Shown here piece by piece: positions 62,305 to 64,000 of a stretch of DNA of 64,000 nt; positions within the stretch are counted from its first letter, which is position 1, and every line of letters begins with the position of its first letter. A program made the position numbers and the translations under genes. Below the pieces are notes generated by a model. The model had not been told where the DNA came from. It saw only the letters and a program-made list of their open reading frames with translations, and made no database searches. Source of the stretch: Alicyclobacillus acidocaldarius subsp. acidocaldarius Tc-4-1 (lineage in GTDB: Bacteria > Bacillota > Bacilli > Alicyclobacillales > Alicyclobacillaceae); contig NC_017167.1 in the NCBI RefSeq assembly GCF_000219875.1, positions 1,637,572 through 1,701,571 of the forward strand, written 5' to 3'.

Positions 62305-62763
62305 TCACCCCTTCTCGTCGCGCAATACATCCGCCACAGCCGTCACAAGGCGCTCAACCGCCTCGTCGGAGAGTCGTTCTTGGAACGTGGTGAGGAGATC
62401 GACGAGAAGCGCGGTCTTTTGCGCCCGCAATTTCTCCTCGCCGTACTGAGATTCATCGTGAAGTGCGCTTGGCAGGACCTCGCGCAGCACCCAACGCTGG
62501 AACGCGCGCGCGTGCTCGTTCTTCCCCAACAACGTGAGCCTCAGCATGCCCGATTCGCGCACCACGGGGATCTCCTCGCGTCCGCCCGGCCCTTCGATCA
62601 CCACCGCGCCCTTCTCATCGTCGTCGAGCTTTCGGAGTGCCTTCTCGACATTGCGCATCCCCACCGCCTCACAGACGCCCGCTGCGTCGAAGAGCGGTTC
62701 ACCGTCCACCCAGAAGACACGAACCTGCATACCGTTTGCGAAGACTGCCCAGGTTTGTTGCAT
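62305..62763 (-). CDS. BRO-N domain protein 2 (short form)
   Basis: 152 residues from MQQTWAVFANGMQVRV, with GGAGGGGG about 10 nt upstream. The BRO-N domain is clear (PLFDAAGVCEAVGMRNVEKA; VRESGMLRLTLLGKNEHARA; FQRWVLREVLPS). It lacks the helix-turn-helix half of BRO-N 1 and ends in a short helical tail. It may act as a modulator of the longer protein. Confidence 0.78.
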   Translation of the reverse strand: MQQTWAVFANGMQVRVFWVDGEPLFDAAGVCEAVGMRNVEKALRKLDDDEKGAVVIEGPGGREEIPVVRESGMLRLTLLGKNEHARAFQRWVLREVLPSALHDESQYGEEKLRAQKTALLVDLLTTFQERLSDEAVERLVTAVADVLRDEKG

Positions 62764-62793
62764 GAGAGATCGCCCCCTCCGAAGAGCGATGTC

Positions 62794-62847
62794 TGCAGGG
62801 CAAAACGGCATAAAAACAGCCCTGCGCCACCTTTCGACGCAAGGCTG
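62794..62847 (-). terminator. Terminator after the glycosidase gene with recurring box
   Basis: Stem CAGCCTTGCG/CGCAGGGCTG with one mismatch (plus strand 62838-62847 with 62817-62826), then TTTTTA in mRNA sense. It is followed by GTTTTGCCCTGCA (62794-62806), 37 nt before BRO-N 2. Confidence 0.75.
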
Positions 62848-62865
62848 TTAATTGGAGTGCATGTG

Positions 62866-63939
62866 TTACCTCTCTTCCACCACGATCGCAGTCGCCAAGG
62901 CTCGCTGCGGAACCGTCAAGTAGCGCCCCTCATACCACAGTCCTGTTGAACTCCCCCCGTCAAGGTTCATCGCGTATGTCAAACCGAGCGCTTTGGCGAT
63001 CTGAGCTTCCTGGTATACATTCGCGTCGTGAATCGTCAAAAACACCAACTGCCCGGACGAATTGAAGCCGACCACCGAGCGCAGTGTCACCGCGTCCACG
63101 ACTTCGTAGTTATCCAGTCCTTCTTTTGCTGGCTCGATGTCGATGCGGCCATTGTTGAGCAACATGGGGCCAGCACCGATGGCGTTTGGATAAGCACTGA
63201 ACGGTACAGTCTTTCCTGTGTCCAGTGAAACTACAGTATCTCCCCACACTGCCCGATCCCCCACATGGACCCGCTGCATGATGGGGGTTTTCGCCTCTCC
63301 CGCGCCAATCTCGATGTCGTAGCCATTGCTTGGAATTGGTGTGATGCCGTCGTGGATCGCAACGATCTTGTTATTCTCCACTTCCGCCACGACAGACGAC
63401 GAATCGCGAGTGCGCGGCCCGTAGAACGGCGTCAACACGCTGACCCGCATAGGGTTGGTGCTCAAGGTGTTGAGAAACCAGGGCCACATGTTGCTGATCG
63501 GATTCGTAGGATCGTAGACATTCAGCGACAGATCCTCAGTCGCACGTAGCATCGTAAGCTGGCCCTGAGTGCCAATGCCGAGAAGCGTGCCCTTCTCGTT
63601 GTACACGAATTGGCCGTTGATTTCCAAAGCCCCGGCCGGGAAGTTGTCGCCACCCGCGTCGAAGAACGTGCCGTTGATCGCGGCGATCGCGTGATTCTGC
63701 TGGGCAATCTGAGCCAACGTAGCCGTGGTGCCAAGCTCGTGATTCGCGATAGCGGGTTGAACCTCAATGTGCGGATCGCGAACATTGATGATGACCTCAT
63801 TCACGGGCTCTCCGTCCACGACAAGAGAACGCACCTGAATGGCTTGGGAGTTGGGCGCGGAGGAGACGCGATGGACTGCGGAATGTGTGGAATGTACGGG
63901 ATGATGTGAAACGAGATCGACCAGTGGCGCAACGAACAC
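62866..63939 (-). CDS. Phosphodiester glycosidase (NAGPA-like) family protein
   Basis: About 357 residues from GTG 63939, with GGGGGAG 7 nt upstream; a TTG at 63993 is an in-frame alternative and would place the box inside the gene. The NAGPA domain is recognised by AAINGTFFDAGGDNFPAG, AIGAGPMLLNNGRI and the C-terminal AMNLDGGSSTGLW. Such proteins hydrolyse phosphodiester-linked sugars in cell-surface polymers. A weak N-terminal hydrophobic segment suggests export. Confidence 0.8.
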   Translation of the reverse strand: MFVAPLVDLVSHHPVHSTHSAVHRVSSAPNSQAIQVRSLVVDGEPVNEVIINVRDPHIEVQPAIANHELGTTATLAQIAQQNHAIAAINGTFFDAGGDNFPAGALEINGQFVYNEKGTLLGIGTQGQLTMLRATEDLSLNVYDPTNPISNMWPWFLNTLSTNPMRVSVLTPFYGPRTRDSSSVVAEVENNKIVAIHDGITPIPSNGYDIEIGAGEAKTPIMQRVHVGDRAVWGDTVVSLDTGKTVPFSAYPNAIGAGPMLLNNGRIDIEPAKEGLDNYEVVDAVTLRSVVGFNSSGQLVFLTIHDANVYQEAQIAKALGLTYAMNLDGGSSTGLWYEGRYLTVPQRALATAIVVEER

Positions 63940-63957
63940 GAACCATCTCCCCCAACT

Positions 63958-63969
63958 TTGGCATGCAAC
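63958..63969 (-). promoter_or_regulatory. Recurring element box (GTTGCATGCCAA)
   Basis: Last copy of the box in the window, 26 nt before the GTG at 63939. Its position supports that GTG rather than the TTG at 63993 as the start. Confidence 0.5.
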
Positions 63970-64000
63970 TCCTAGTTTACTGGGGGTTCTCAAACTCGCG

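Noticed and set aside
17470-64000. Integrase, transposase, tRNA or CRISPR in the accessory region
   Set aside because: Looked for and not seen: no tyrosine or serine recombinase motifs, no DDE transposase, no regular spaced repeats and no cloverleaf. The integration genes are presumably outside the window.

Overview
The window looks like a thermoacidophilic, spore-forming Firmicute of the Alicyclobacillus type. It is GC-rich, carries a complete spoIIIA sporulation operon, and has the Bacillus-like orders efp-spoIIIA-accBC and yqhG/yqhH-gcvT. This is inferred from gene content and order; no database was searched. No rRNA, tRNA, CRISPR array, insertion sequence or integrase was seen.

Bases 1 to about 17.5 kb are ordinary chromosome. 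On the minus strand are accC (cut by the window edge), accB and spoIIIAH-AA, then a 33-residue membrane peptide on the plus strand, efp and aroQ. A histidine-phosphatase gene (plus) follows, then gcvPB-gcvPA-gcvT (minus), divergent yqhH-like helicase and yqhG genes, a DnaI/DnaC-type helicase loader, aroK and abrB. All these frames are intact except one tiny gene with an amber codon (16991-17194).

From about 17.6 kb to the right edge lies a large accessory element that runs out of the window, probably an integrated conjugative element. Nearly all genes are on the minus strand. Its left end holds an amidoligase/gamma-glutamylcyclotransferase cassette (17.7-20.7 kb) and several unknown genes (20.7-23.7 kb). 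From 23.7 to 42.4 kb is a near-complete Tad/Flp-type pilus set: TadB/C-like membrane proteins, TadA/CpaF ATPase, CpaB-like SAF protein, several CpaE/MinD-like proteins, prepilin peptidase, two TadE-like proteins and two small pilin-like proteins. It is interleaved with an EAL protein, a ParM-like actin, an HU-like protein, a replication-relaxation protein with a small partner, and a VirD4/HerA-like coupling ATPase. From 42.4 to 55.9 kb come a GGDEF/HD-GYP cyclic-di-GMP module and a conjugative type IV secretion set: lytic transglycosylase, thioredoxin-like lipoprotein, TcpE- and TcpD-like proteins, DsbB, a VirB6-like membrane protein and VirB4. At 56-64 kb are a giant Ig-repeat surface protein, a copper-amine-oxidase-like secreted protein, a second DsbB plus BRO-N pair and a phosphodiester glycosidase.

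Two features unify the element. First, a short box with mRNA-sense consensus TTTGC(A/C)(T/C)NCCA recurs 13 times in intergenic gaps. In eight cases it lies 33-38 nt before the start codon. In four cases it is followed by a terminator-like hairpin whose 3' arm is the Shine-Dalgarno sequence and whose T-run is the spacer to the start codon. Second, at least ten genes are interrupted by single-base frameshifts, mostly in homopolymer runs, while the 17 kb of flanking chromosome shows almost none. I read the element as a conjugative machine combined with a Tad pilus under cyclic-di-GMP control, with its own post-initiation regulatory signal; that reading is an inference.
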